NCBI GenBank assembly: GCA_014529385.2
Contig: CM043945.1
Span: 147,766,741 to 147,799,240 of the forward strand
Length of the DNA: 32,500 nt
Direction of reading: 5' to 3'
DNA from: Adiantum capillus-veneris
Taxonomy: Eukaryota > Streptophyta > Polypodiopsida > Polypodiales > Pteridaceae
Each line of letters opens with the position of its first letter. Position 1 is the stretch's first letter. The notes beneath the pieces were generated by a model that made no database searches, was not told the origin of the DNA, and worked only from the letters and a program-made list of their open reading frames with translations. Below, one piece after another: positions 1 to 8,652 of the stretch. Position numbers and translations under genes: made by a program.

Positions 1-129
1 CAAGATGGAGTAGTCTATAGCTTGATGCTTAGTGTTCTGATAGAAGATGCCAACAACTTGGCCAGCACAGAAGATGAAACTTCTCAGCTAGAGCTTGACA
101 TGACAGAGCCAATTGAAATACCACCAGTA
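1..129 (+). pseudogene. R copy A, gag-like segment left of Copia-1
   Basis: An open frame of 43 codons starts at base 1 and runs to the Copia-1 LTR without a stop. It is acidic, with several Asp/Glu next to Thr/Ser, and matches no family I know. If Copia-1 plus five bases of target duplication (130-5538) are removed, this frame continues in phase into the zinc-knuckle frame at 5539. I therefore infer it is the part of R copy A before the knuckle, with the protein start left of the window. The length is short enough that chance remains possible. Confidence 0.4.
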
Positions 130-321
130 TGAAGGAGTACAAGTGGAAGTGCGACGCGAGAGAGAGTGCGAGAAGAAGAGCACGACGATATGGTGAACTC
201 GCTCTACTGTAATGTGTAGAGCATAGTGAGTTCTTATTAGGTTTTTACAAAAGAATATGTGTACATACCTGGGGGCCCGTCCACTTACCTGGGTGACCAC
301 ATTGGGCTTTATACCCCAACA
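130..321 (-). repeat. Copia-1 3' LTR
   Basis: 192 bp, beginning TG and ending CA in either reading direction. It is 185/192 identical to the copy at 5342-5533. In element orientation it begins TGTTGGGGTATAAAG, so a TATA-like box lies about eight bases inside the LTR. Confidence 0.95.
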
Positions 322-332
322 ACCTCCCACTT
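322..332 (-). other. Copia-1 polypurine tract
   Basis: In element orientation AAGTGGGAGGT lies directly against the 3' LTR, the position and composition expected for the plus-strand DNA primer in copia elements. Confidence 0.85.
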
Positions 333-410
333 AAAGTCCAATGTGGTACTTTAAGTGTGAGAGAAGCTACTATACAAGCTAATATACAAGAGATGTAGAG
401 AAGTGATGTA

Positions 411-1184
411 CTACCCTACACCTAACTGCTTGCGAAAATGCGCAAAGCTCTCTGAGGGAAGTCCTTTTGTAAGTAGATCAACAGGATTTTCTGTGGTGTG
501 AACTTTGACAAGCTGAAGTTGCTTATCCTCGAGCATTTCCCTGATGAAATGATACTTCACATCCACATGCTTTGTCTTTGAGTGATAAACTGGATTGCGA
601 GCCAATTGTATAGCACTTTGACTATCACAATATAACACATGCATCTCTTCTTTGATTCCCAAATCTGTTACTAGTCGATTAAGCCAAATTGATTCTTTGC
701 ATGCCTCTGATGCTGCAACATATTCAGCCTCTGTAGTAGACTGAGTAACACAATCTTGTAATCTAGAACGCCATGATACTGCTCCACCAGCCAATGTAAA
801 GACATACCCTGACGTAGACCTTCGGTTGTCTAAGTCACCTGCATAATCTGAGTCTGTAAAACCCTTTACACTTAGCTCCTGACTCCCATAGCATATACGC
901 ATACTCTTTGTAGCTTTCAGGTATCTCAATATTCCTTTCATTGCCTCCCAATGTTTCTTGCCTGGGTTTGACATGTATCGACTTACTACTCCCACTGCAA
1001 ATGCAATGTCTGGGCGAGTAGCAATCATTGCATACATCAAACTACCCAATGCAGACGCATATGGAATCTTATCCATTTCAGCCTGTTCTTCCTCAGACAC
1101 AGGAAAATCTTGTTTGCTAAGTTTCACATATGGTGGCAATAGAACACTCAATGCCTTTCCCTTCTCCATATTGAAACGTTGCAA
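411..1184 (-). pseudogene. Copia-1 RNase H and connection domain
   Basis: Degrades the RNA strand of the RNA-DNA hybrid. Open for 257 codons. It contains the conserved Gly-Ser-Leu-Met-Tyr and Thr-Arg-Pro-Asp-Ile segments, the RNase H start Asp-Ser-Asp-Tyr-Ala-Gly-Asp, the Ser-Thr-Thr-Glu-Ala-Glu-Tyr motif, Tyr-Cys-Asp-Ser and the C-terminal Lys-His-Val-Asp-Val-Lys-Tyr-His. It ends about 90 bases before the polypurine tract. No lesion inside this piece. Confidence 0.93.
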
Positions 1185-1199
1185 AACCTTGTCAATATA

Positions 1200-1920
1200 C
1201 TATGTTTGAGATAACCAAATCAACTTCTTTGATCTGTCTCTCTCAATGCGCATACCAAGTATATGACTTGCCTCACCCATGTCTTTCATGTCAAAAGATT
1301 TTGCCATCTTTGACTTCAAAGTTGAAATTTCTTTCAAGTGCTTGCCAGCAATCAACATGTCATCCACATACAAAATAAGGATCAGCCAACTACCATCCTT
1401 ATCCTTCTTTGTATATAGACAATGATCGAACTCACTACGTTTGTAGCCTTGAGAAAGCATAAACTTGTGGAATTTATGGTACCATGCCCTCGGTGATTGT
1501 TTTAAGCCATAAAGACTCTTTAACAACTGGCATACCCAATCTTCCTTGCTTTTCTCAACAAACCCTTCTGGCTGCTGCATGTAAATTTCCACATCTAAAT
1601 CACCATGCAAGAACGCTGTCTTGACATCCATTTGGTGCAACACCAAATCTTATATGGCAACCAATGACCACCGGAGAGAAGACTTCATCAAAGTCAATGC
1701 CTTGTTCTTGCTTAAAGCCCTTGGCAACAAGCCTTGCTTTGTACTTTGACTGACTATCATGAGCGGTGATCTTATACCTGTAAACCCATTTACCAGGTAG
1801 AGCCTTTTTGCCCTGTGGTAATTTAACTAGCTTCCATGTCTGGTTTTTATGCAGAGCTGTCATCTCTGACTGCATGGCCAATTTCCAATTCCCGGAGTCC
1901 TTCATTTGCACCGCTTCCTT
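1200..1920 (-). pseudogene. Copia-1 reverse transcriptase, with deletion/frameshift
   Basis: The N-terminal part keeps Lys-Trp-Val-Tyr, Ala-Arg-Leu-Val-Ala-Lys-Gly and Phe-Ser-Pro-Val-Val. The later part keeps Gln-Met-Asp-Val-Lys-Thr-Ala-Phe, Leu-Tyr-Gly-Leu-Lys-Gln-Ser-Pro-Arg and the catalytic Tyr-Val-Asp-Asp. Between FSPVV and QMDVKT about ten residues (the Thr/Ser-Ile-Arg segment) are missing, the frame shifts, and TAA occurs at 1650-1652 where Tyr is common. A TAG at 1200-1202 separates RT from RNase H. The enzyme cannot be made intact. Confidence 0.93.
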
Positions 1921-1989
1921 GTAACATGAAGGCTCATTGCAATCAGTCAACATGACATAGTTCATAGATGGAACAAACCTATCAGGAGG

Positions 1990-3036
1990 TCGCCTGACAC
2001 CTCTAGATCTACGCACAATAGGTGGCTTAGGCTCAGCCACAACCCGTGGTTCCAATCTATCCTGTCCTTGCTCCTCTTGAGCCCTGACATTTTGTCTTGC
2101 ACGTACAGGTCCATCTTCTTGGAAGACAACTCTTCTAATCTCCTCGACCCTCTCTAGTTTAGAATGATATTTGGATTCATTAAAGTGAACATCATTGCTG
2201 CGGACAACCTTTCTAGATTCGGGATCCCAAAGTCTGTACCCCATCTCACCAGAATTACCATAGCCTAGAAAGATGCACTTTCTAATCTTTGGCTCAAGTT
2301 TGTTCCTAAATTCCTTTGGAATGTGAGTATATGCCTCACAGCCAAAGACTCTGAGATGCTTGTATGAGGGCATTTTGCCTGACCATACCATCTCTGGCAC
2401 TGAATCCTTTTGCAAAACCTTGCTAGGAGATCTATTTACAAGATTAAGAGCTATTGATACAGCTTCAGCCCAAAACCCATTTGGCAGATGTGCATTAGAC
2501 AACATACTTCTGACCTTCTCTTGTATGGTCCTATTCATCCTCTCAGCAACACCATTTTGAGGAGGATTGTAAGGAGCAGTAAGTTCACGTTTTATACCTT
2601 TTGACTCACAAAAGTCCTGAAAGGCCTTTGAAACATACTCTCCACCATTGTCAGTGCGTAAGCATTTAAGCTTCTTGCCACTCTGATTCTCCACAAGTGT
2701 CACAAACGTTTTGAAAACACTAAACGCTTCATCCTTGTGCTTGAGAAAGTAAACCCATACTTTCCTCGAGTAATCATCTATAAATGTCATAAAGTAAGAA
2801 GCTCCCCCTAGAGATAGGTTAGGCATAGGTCCACACAAATCACTATGAACAAGTGCCAATTGTGTATCTCTTCTACTGATTCTATGCTTATGTGGCTGCT
2901 GTGTTTGCTTACCATACAGACAATGTTCACAGAATTCAAAATCATTAAATGAAAAGCCAGGCAAATAACCAGAACGAGACAAGATTTCCATTCCCTTCTT
3001 GGACATATGTCCTAACCGGCTATGCCACAAAGAAAC
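1990..3036 (-). pseudogene. Copia-1 integrase
   Basis: Inserts element cDNA into chromosomes. Counting from the methionine at 3030, the HHCC zinc site is His3, His8, Cys34, Cys37. The catalytic triad is Asp64, Asp127 and Glu163, with exactly 35 residues between the last two (D,D35E). The Asn-Gly-Val-Ala-Glu-Arg context of the glutamate is typical of copia. A GKMPSYKHLRVFGC-type segment follows, as expected for copia integrases. A TAG at 3043-3045 separates it from the protease. Confidence 0.93.
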
Positions 3037-3309
3037 GTTCGGCTACTCGGTTACATTGATTACATTTTTAGAGACATTTGATACATAAATCATGTAAAGT
3101 CCTCCAGACTTTACTCCATGTGCTACTGTCATAGAACCCTTGGATATCTTCCACATGTTCTTTCCAAAAGTGGTGACGTAGCCAGCATCATCAAGTAAAC
3201 CTGTGCTGATCAAGCTCTTTGTAATTGAGGGAACATGTCTCACATTCTTCAGCGTGAAAGAAGAGCCATTCTGAAACTTCAATTGAACATCTCCAACACC
3301 TAAGATCTC

Positions 3310-3440
3310 ACATGTCTGCCCATTGCCTAGCCGAACATGATCTTTAGTGGTCACATAAGAAGTAAACCACTCCTTGTTTGGAGACACATGAAGTGATGCC
3401 CCTGAGTCTATAATCCAGTCACTCAGTACATTTCCATCAT
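3310..3440 (-). pseudogene. Copia-1 aspartic protease core
   Basis: The retropepsin active-site motif Asp-Ser-Gly-Ala (DSG at 3400-3408) lies in the usual Trp-Ile-Ile-Asp-Ser-Gly-Ala-Ser context. A Gly-Asn-Gly flap-like motif and a Gly-Val-Gly-Asp-Val segment follow. It would cleave the Gag-Pol polyprotein. This part shows no lesion. Confidence 0.9.
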
Positions 3441-3589
3441 ATGCTGTAAGAAGAGCTGAGTCCATTGCATTCTTCAAGAAGTAGATGTCTCCTGACACTA
3501 GATTGTCATCCTCTGCAACAGTGTTTGTCACATTTATTTCTTGAATCTTCACTGAGGACTTGTTCTTCTCACCATGGTCTTCAGCTTTC

Positions 3590-4362
3590 TCTTTGCCTTT
3601 TTCTGCTTTCCATTCTCTGCAGTCTCTTTTCATGTGACCCTTCTTGCCACAATGGTAGCATTCTATGTCACTCTTGCCTTTAGCACTGCGGGACTTGCTA
3701 CGAGACTGATTCCTCTTTCCACCTTTGTACTTTTCTTTGGTCCTTCCCCTGACAACTAAGGCTGTTCCTTTGCCTTTGTCCATTGTCTTTCTATTGGTTT
3801 CTTCAGTAAGCAGACTTCCTTCTACACCTGCTATGTTCAAACCATCTGGAGGTGCAGAATTACTCAAAGCTGTGTGAAAAGTGTCCCAACTTTCCGGCAA
3901 TGTGATCAACAGGAACATAGCTCTAACAGTTTCATCAAACTTGACACCTTGAGCTGACAACTGACTCTAGATTGTGTTGAATTCATTCAGATGATTGGAC
4001 ATAGGTGTCCCTTCTTTTATCTTCAAGTCAACAAGCTTCTTAAGCCAGTATACCTGTGAAGCTGCACTCTGCTTCTCATAAAGATCACTCAGCTTTAACC
4101 ATGCCTGATAAGCCGACATCTCGTCTGCTACATTGAAGTAAACGCTTTCTGCCAAAGTCAGCATAATGGTAGAAAGTGCCAATTCATCCATTTCTCTCCA
4201 TTCATCTTCGTCCATATCTTCTGGTTTTATCCCCTTGAGCTTTATAGGTTTTATCTGCTTCTTTTGTACCAACACATGCCAAATCTGCTTCTTCCACAAT
4301 GGGAAATTGGTTCCATCCAGCTTCTTGATATTGTAAAGAGCAGTGTCCTGTGATCCAGCCAT
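3590..4362 (-). pseudogene. Copia-1 Gag with CCHC zinc knuckle
   Basis: Capsid-like protein that would package the element RNA. The N-terminal half has the copia Gag pattern: a Leu-Asp-Gly-x-Asn-Phe-x-x-Trp start, a Trp/Met helical region and a His-Leu-Asn-Glu-Phe segment. An in-frame TAG at 3967-3969 follows Asn-Thr-Ile. Beyond a lysine/arginine-rich stretch lies a canonical CX2CX4HX4C knuckle (3619-3660), the nucleic-acid binding module. The TAG would truncate Gag at 131 residues, before the knuckle. Confidence 0.9.
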
Positions 4363-5327
4363 AGCTACATCTTCCTGGGAAAAATTCGGCAGAGTTTCCC
4401 CTGTAAACTGACCTCTGAACCAATATCAACCTGTCAAATGAACCAAGAAAGCTTCAGATTCTGCAAAAATTTTGGCAGAGTCTCCTTTGTAAAATGGCTC
4501 TGGTGTACTAAAAACAGACCAAAAAACAGCTCAAAAAACCACTGTCTCTCTAACACTGTAAGCTGTGGGTAAACCTGTCCTGCACCTGTACTGTCTCTGA
4601 CTGTCCTGTAAGCATAGACTGCGACAATGCCTCAACGGCAGTAAAGCAAAGATGCAATCCCACCTGTCTAACTCACAGTCAATACATCCTAGCTGCCTAT
4701 CTAAGGGTGCTCGAGGGATCGCTCCAAGACCTGTATCACCGAAAGGATCTCAACATTCGAGAATCCCCCAGCTCAATAAAACCTCACTCGACCCTCAACA
4801 AAGGCTGACAGTACATAGACTTTGCACAAAGTCATACATCCACAAATTTCCCACTGTATGCTGTAACTGCTGCGGCGGGCAAACCCTCAACAGACATACA
4901 TCATCTCTGACAATACATCCCATGTGGAAGTGCCTGCAATGTCAGGAAGAAATCTGGAATATCAAGCAGCAAACACAAGCTACCTGATGAACTAGTGGAT
5001 GTCGCCTACAGTCTGTGTGTAGATGCGCCCGTGTCGTATGTGACACGCCTCCAAGAACTGTGAGCCATCCTTCGATGTGTAGACAACCACAAATCAGCAC
5101 TCTGGGAGTGTCGATATCCTCAACACCTGCAGTCGTAGGCCGAAAAACCCCAAATTTGCAGAGTCGGATCTGCACCCGTCAAGACCACGTAGTCGAAAAT
5201 GGCCTATGCAGACCTTTGTCGAAGCCGAACGGTGGTCGAGATGGCTGTGTCTTTGCCTGTCGAATTTCACTCCAATCTGAGTTGGTGACTCTAGCCTCCT
5301 GCAGTGCTGCCCCGAGCCTCGATCTGA
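4363..5327 (-). other. Copia-1 5' untranslated leader
   Basis: About 965 bases between primer site and Gag ATG, with no convincing ORF on the element strand. Part of it (around 4680-4800, including the CTTTCGGTGATACAGG tract) recurs on the plus strand at about 15955-16210. Confidence 0.75.
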
Positions 5328-5339
5328 GCTGTGATACCA
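5328..5339 (-). other. Copia-1 primer binding site
   Basis: In element orientation TGGTATCACAGC lies two bases after the 5' LTR. It differs at one position from TGGTATCAGAGC, the complement of the 3' end of plant initiator tRNA-Met that primes many copia elements. Confidence 0.9.
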
Positions 5340-5341
5340 GT

Positions 5342-5533
5342 TGAAGGAGTACGAGCGGAAGTGCGACGCGAGAGAGAGTGCGAGAAGAAGAGCATGACGA
5401 TATGGTGAACTCGCTCTACTGTAATGTGTAGAGCATAGTGAGTTCTTATTAGATTTTTACAAAAGAATATGTGTACATACCTGGCGGCCCGCCCACTTAC
5501 CTGGGCGACCACATTGGGCTTTATACCCCAACA
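5342..5533 (-). repeat. Copia-1 5' LTR
   Basis: 192 bp with TG/CA ends. Promoter-bearing copy for the minus-strand element, with TATAAA near its very start. Seven differences from 130-321. Confidence 0.95.
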
Positions 5534-5538
5534 CAATC

Positions 5539-6327
5539 ATGGCGTATTGCTCAAATTGTGGACGAAAAGGTGGACATTTTTATGAAGATTGTCCAAGACA
5601 TCCAGACAACAGGGATACATCAACTGTCAAGCAAGGTACAAAGAAAATTGGAAATGCAAATATCGATGTAAGTGCATTTGACTCGTCACTCTTAATGCAG
5701 TCTGATGATTCTGAATTACCATTAGAAGCACCACTAAAAGCACTACAAATTCGAAATCAGCATAAAGATGACAAGCACGTGAAAAGCTTAAAATTGATTC
5801 TTTGAACAACAAATTCCTGCTTGAATTTGGTCAAGATATCACCGAATGTTGAAAAGACTGTTAGGTTTGCAAATGATTTTGCTGCCACAAGTGTGCAATC
5901 ATTCACGAGTTTAAGGGACACATCAAACAGAATGATATTAGCTTTGTATGGTATACATAATTCATATGCACACTATGTAGACCAAAAAGGAAAACTATAT
6001 AAAAAGGATCAACCAGTGTTTGAACGGCCCACATACTAGCTCATAGAAGTGAGTCCAATGATAGATCAGAAAGGATGGTTCATTTCAGAGGAAAGAATCT
6101 ATTATAGTCCATCCTCTCTAGAGCTGAAGAATATTACCCGAGTAAACCCAAAAATCTGTTCAGAGCCAAACACTCCTCCATCAAAAATCAAGCTTCGATG
6201 TTGTAACCCAAGGAACATATACTTTGACCAAAAAAGTCATAGATATAGACGTGAGTCTATCATCTATGATGCCTTGGGTCCTGAAACCAGAGAAGCTCAT
6301 GTCATAGGAGACCCATGGGATAGATAA
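5539..6327 (+). pseudogene. R copy A: zinc-knuckle and DQKG-repeat protein segment
   Basis: A single frame of 263 codons broken by three stops (TGA 5803-5805, TAG 6037-6039, TAA 6325-6327) and otherwise open, so it was probably coding. The first residues form a CCHC-like knuckle, Cys-x2-Cys-x5-His-x4-Cys, with one residue more than the canonical x4 spacing. The frame already runs in from the left if Copia-1 is ignored, so the ATG at 5539 is probably internal. Residues from about 150 on contain three similar stretches built on Asp-Gln-Lys(-Gly) followed by a basic/aromatic run. Function unknown; the knuckle suggests nucleic-acid binding as in Gag. Confidence 0.55.
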
Positions 6328-6820
6328 TATCAGGGCAAAGATAGTGCTATCTACAGCTTGACTTGGGGAATAATTTGTCATGTTTCAAGTACATACATAG
6401 GAAACTATACAGAAGGTTTGCAGATACATAGGAAACTATGCAGAAGGTTTGCAGATACCAAACATCAATAGTGCTACCCACAATATACCTTCATAGTCCC
6501 AAAAGGTGAGATTAAACCAGAGCCAAACATTTTATAACTCTTACAATGAAGCAGGCTATAGTGATCACCCTATGAAGGGGGGAGCTGTAAATCCATCAAG
6601 CTCAGCTTATGTACCAAGAAATGCTACACCAGTTAGAAGCCCTAGAGCCTCTAGCCACCAACAAACCCCTTGAAGACAGAAACCATTGAAATATCATATG
6701 GTTGTTGAAAGTTTCCAATTGACCCAGATTCCATCAGAGTCTACAGATAAATGCCTGTATGAAGATAATCAAGGACAGAAGTTTCAACTGATCTCCACAA
6801 ATCAAGTCAAAAGCTGACAA
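6328..6820 (+). other. R copy A: degraded coding or spacer region
   Basis: No long frame. 6540-6780 matches copy B (about 23820-24050, minus strand) closely, including a GAAGGGGGGAGC-like purine run near 6575. A 26-base sequence near 6395-6460 (around CATAGGAAACTATGCAGAAG) is tandemly duplicated. Confidence 0.5.
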
Positions 6821-7255
6821 ATCAATAGTGTTCAAACAGTTACATGTGAGCAAGCTCACATATGCATATCAAGATGCACATGGTAACAAATACCAGCAAG
6901 TTCATGATCTTGTGCAAACCCCTATGGATGGTAAGGCTGAAGTCAAAGACTATCTGAAGATGATGCAAAGCCTCAAGCTTCCATAATAGACAACAGAAAA
7001 TTCAAAATCAATGAAAGCCAAAGTCCAAAAAGCTACACAAAGGTCACCACCAAAATCTACTCCAAAGAGACAGATTCTGCCAGAAAGTACAGTGGATGTT
7101 TTAAGGTCAAAGGTTACTCAGATGCAGGTAGACAATGCTCATCATTGCAGACAAAAAATGCAATATTATAGCCAACAGAGTCAACATCAATTGAAGCAGG
7201 TGGTCAAAGTAAAGAAACTGCAAATAAAGCTCAACCAAAGGGCACAACTCCTGAG
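6821..7255 (+). pseudogene. R copy A: conserved block VFKQLHV and linker
   Basis: Contains Val-Phe-Lys-Gln-Leu-His-Val followed by Tyr-Gln-Asp-Ala-x-Gly-Asn-Lys-Tyr-Gln-Gln and Lys-Met-Met-Gln-Ser-Leu-Lys-Leu-Pro. The same protein segment is open in copy C (30448-30597) and recognisable, with an indel, in copy B. Conservation at the amino-acid level points to former coding function. Downstream is a Gln/Lys-rich, probably disordered stretch. No known domain recognised. Confidence 0.5.
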
Positions 7256-7957
7256 ATGATCAAGTGCAAAATTGCTGGTGAGAATGAAGAAAAACACTTA
7301 AGCGAAGTAAAGCTAGATTATCAGCTAGACAAGAACCTCATGTCCTTTCGCACTTAGAAAAAATATGGCCAACCACAATTGGAAGATGCTCTTGAATTTG
7401 TGAGCATATCTGGAGATAAACGAGCAAAATGTTGGGGAATCATCTCCACCACCATTGAAGTAAATTCACAGATCATCATAGCTCAATTCCATGTGATCAT
7501 AGCAAAAGATATGCCAGACAACATCATAATGGGAATGCCAATGTCCCATAAGATGTTACAGATACAAAGTTCAATGAATATGCAGTCTTCAAAGACAACA
7601 AAGAATGAAGACCAACAATGGTCACCCGCGGACGACAACACAAAGTGTTCAAGAACAGTTAGAATGGAGATTGATATCAAAGCAAATCTTATTGAAGATG
7701 ATTCATCTCTATCGAACAGAACTTCAAAAGATCTTAAAGCAAATCAGGTAATAATAAGTGCAAATCAAATAGAGCAAAGAGCAACCACGAAAGCTATTGA
7801 GAGAATGCCACCAAAGCCAGAAGTTAAGAAGAACGAGGCTGCAAAAAATAAAAAAGCAATAGGAAGTTCAAAAATCCAAACATTGCCAGCTAAATTAGCT
7901 GATGAAAGTCATATGGCAACAAAAGTCCCAAGCTACCCTCCATACAGACATAGTTAG
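7256..7957 (+). pseudogene. R copy A: first retropepsin-like half
   Basis: One frame from ATG 7256, broken only by TAG 7355-7357, where copies B and C have Trp. The core reads Leu-Glu-Asp-Ala-Leu-Glu-Phe, then Cys-Trp-Gly-Ile-Ile, then Ile-Ile-Ala-Gln-Phe-His-Val-Ile, then Ile-Ile-Met-Gly-Met-Pro. The last parts resemble the C-terminal strands of plant retroelement proteases (Phe-x-Val then Ile-Leu-Gly-x-Pro). I see no Asp-Thr/Ser-Gly in it. A Lys/Glu-rich linker with Ile-Glu-Gln and Lys-Pro-Glu-Val-Lys segments follows. Confidence 0.5.
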
Positions 7958-7971
7958 ATCAAGATGAGACC

Positions 7972-8322
7972 ATGAAAAAAGCTGGACAGAGATCTTCAAT
8001 AGAACCAACAATGAGAATAGCTATAGTTCTCTGCAGAACAAAAGGAGCAAGTTTCAGATGCGATGCTCTACTAGATAAAGAAGCAAAGTGCAATATGGTT
8101 GCAGACAACATTCAGAGCATTCTAGAGATTACACAAGAAAAACCAGATAATAGAGAAAACATGGGTAAGGTTACAAGTCAAGAAGAAATGGTTGCTACTC
8201 TTAGCATCCAAAATCATGAAGAGCAGGTAAAGTTTCAGGTGAATCCTTCAAAGGAAATGCTTGCAGATGTCATCCTTGGACATCAGTGGGTTAGACCAAC
8301 ACAAGGCCTACAAAGAGGATAA
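7972..8322 (+). pseudogene. R copy A: second retropepsin-like half, DKE instead of DTG
   Basis: Contains Ala-Leu-Leu-Asp-Lys-Glu-Ala-Lys-Cys-Asn-Met-Val, which lines up with the active-site strand of retropepsins (Ala-Leu-Ile-Asp-Thr-Gly-Ala-x-x-Asn-x-Ile). Further on, Asp-Val-Ile-Leu-Gly-His-x-Trp corresponds to the Ile-Leu-Gly-x-x-Trp strand. Only Asp of the catalytic triplet is kept, so peptide cleavage is unlikely. Copies B and C show the same DKE. The frame ends shortly after Thr-Gln-Gly-Leu-Gln-Arg. Confidence 0.55.
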
Positions 8323-8410
8323 AATGCTAATACTCTCTTTTCCAAGTAGTAGCAAGCAATAGTTACAGGTACCATTAATGCTGGAATCAGAGTTGTAAAA
8401 GTCACAAGAA

Positions 8411-8623
8411 TTGAAGACAAAATTTGCAGACAAAGGCAAAGCTAAAGTGGAACTTCCATTGACTAGCAAAGAAGATGTGACAACATATGCCTCCACATCA
8501 AAGAACCCTCATGGATCAACTTCTTCAAGAAAGTCAGACATTCAAAATTTCAAGTCAATTGCTGACCCGACTAAAAACTCTAAGGAGCCACCCAAAAAAT
8601 CAAAGATATATCAGCCACCATAG
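8411..8623 (+). pseudogene. R copy A: Lys/Ser-rich linker
   Basis: A 70-codon open stretch rich in Lys, Ser and Thr, with counterparts in copy B (about 21950-22190) and copy C (about 32038-32230). Probably a disordered linker between the protease-like half and the basic tail. Confidence 0.4.
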
Positions 8624-8652
8624 TACTCAAGAAATCAACAAAAGTCAAGCAA

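Larger units (their letters stand above)
411..4362 (-). pseudogene. Copia-1 gag-pol polyprotein, disrupted
   Basis: One polyprotein frame, chosen to start at the ATG at 4362 because the gag N-terminus (MAGSQ...LDGTNFPLWK) begins there. Order: Gag, CCHC knuckle, aspartic protease, integrase, RT, RNase H. The final stop is just before 411, after the conserved C-terminal tail of copia RNase H. Lesions: TAG at 3967-3969, 3043-3045 and 1200-1202, all in frame; and near 1650-1670 a small deletion with frameshift plus a TAA at 1650-1652 at the start of the RT core. All catalytic motifs remain recognisable, so decay is recent relative to the other elements here. A Tork-like lineage is possible but needs a tree. 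Confidence 0.93.
130..5533 (-). mobile_element. Copia-1: structurally complete Ty1/copia retrotransposon
   Basis: A 5.4-kb element on the minus strand. It has 192-bp LTRs, a primer site complementary to initiator tRNA-Met, a ~1-kb untranslated leader, a gag-PR-IN-RT-RH reading frame and a polypurine tract against the 3' LTR. Integrase before RT is the Ty1/copia order. The LTRs differ at 7 of 192 positions (6 transitions), so the insertion is not recent but is much younger than Copia-2. The flanking five bases are CAGTA and CAATC, a 3/5 match, so a target duplication is doubtful. It interrupts R copy A. The frame is broken by three TAG codons and a deletion near the start of the RT core, so it is not autonomous. 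Confidence 0.95.

Noticed and set aside
88-330. Similar ORFs in both Copia-1 LTRs
   Set aside because: Shared because the LTRs are near-identical; they begin or end outside functional limits and have no coding evidence.
1200-3969. TAG reassigned to an amino acid, because Copia-1 reads through three TAGs
   Set aside because: Other elements here carry TAA and TGA lesions too, and TAG also replaces conserved Trp, so simple mutation explains it; the proteins are standard plant retroelements.
4652-5344. ORFs of about 80-110 codons on both strands in the Copia-1 leader
   Set aside because: They lie in the untranslated region between primer site and Gag and resemble no protein. Similarity to 15817-16041 is nucleotide homology of the leader.
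7256-8322. Endogenous pararetrovirus as the identity of family R
   Set aside because: Protease-like strands alone are not specific, and no movement-protein, coat or RT motif was found.
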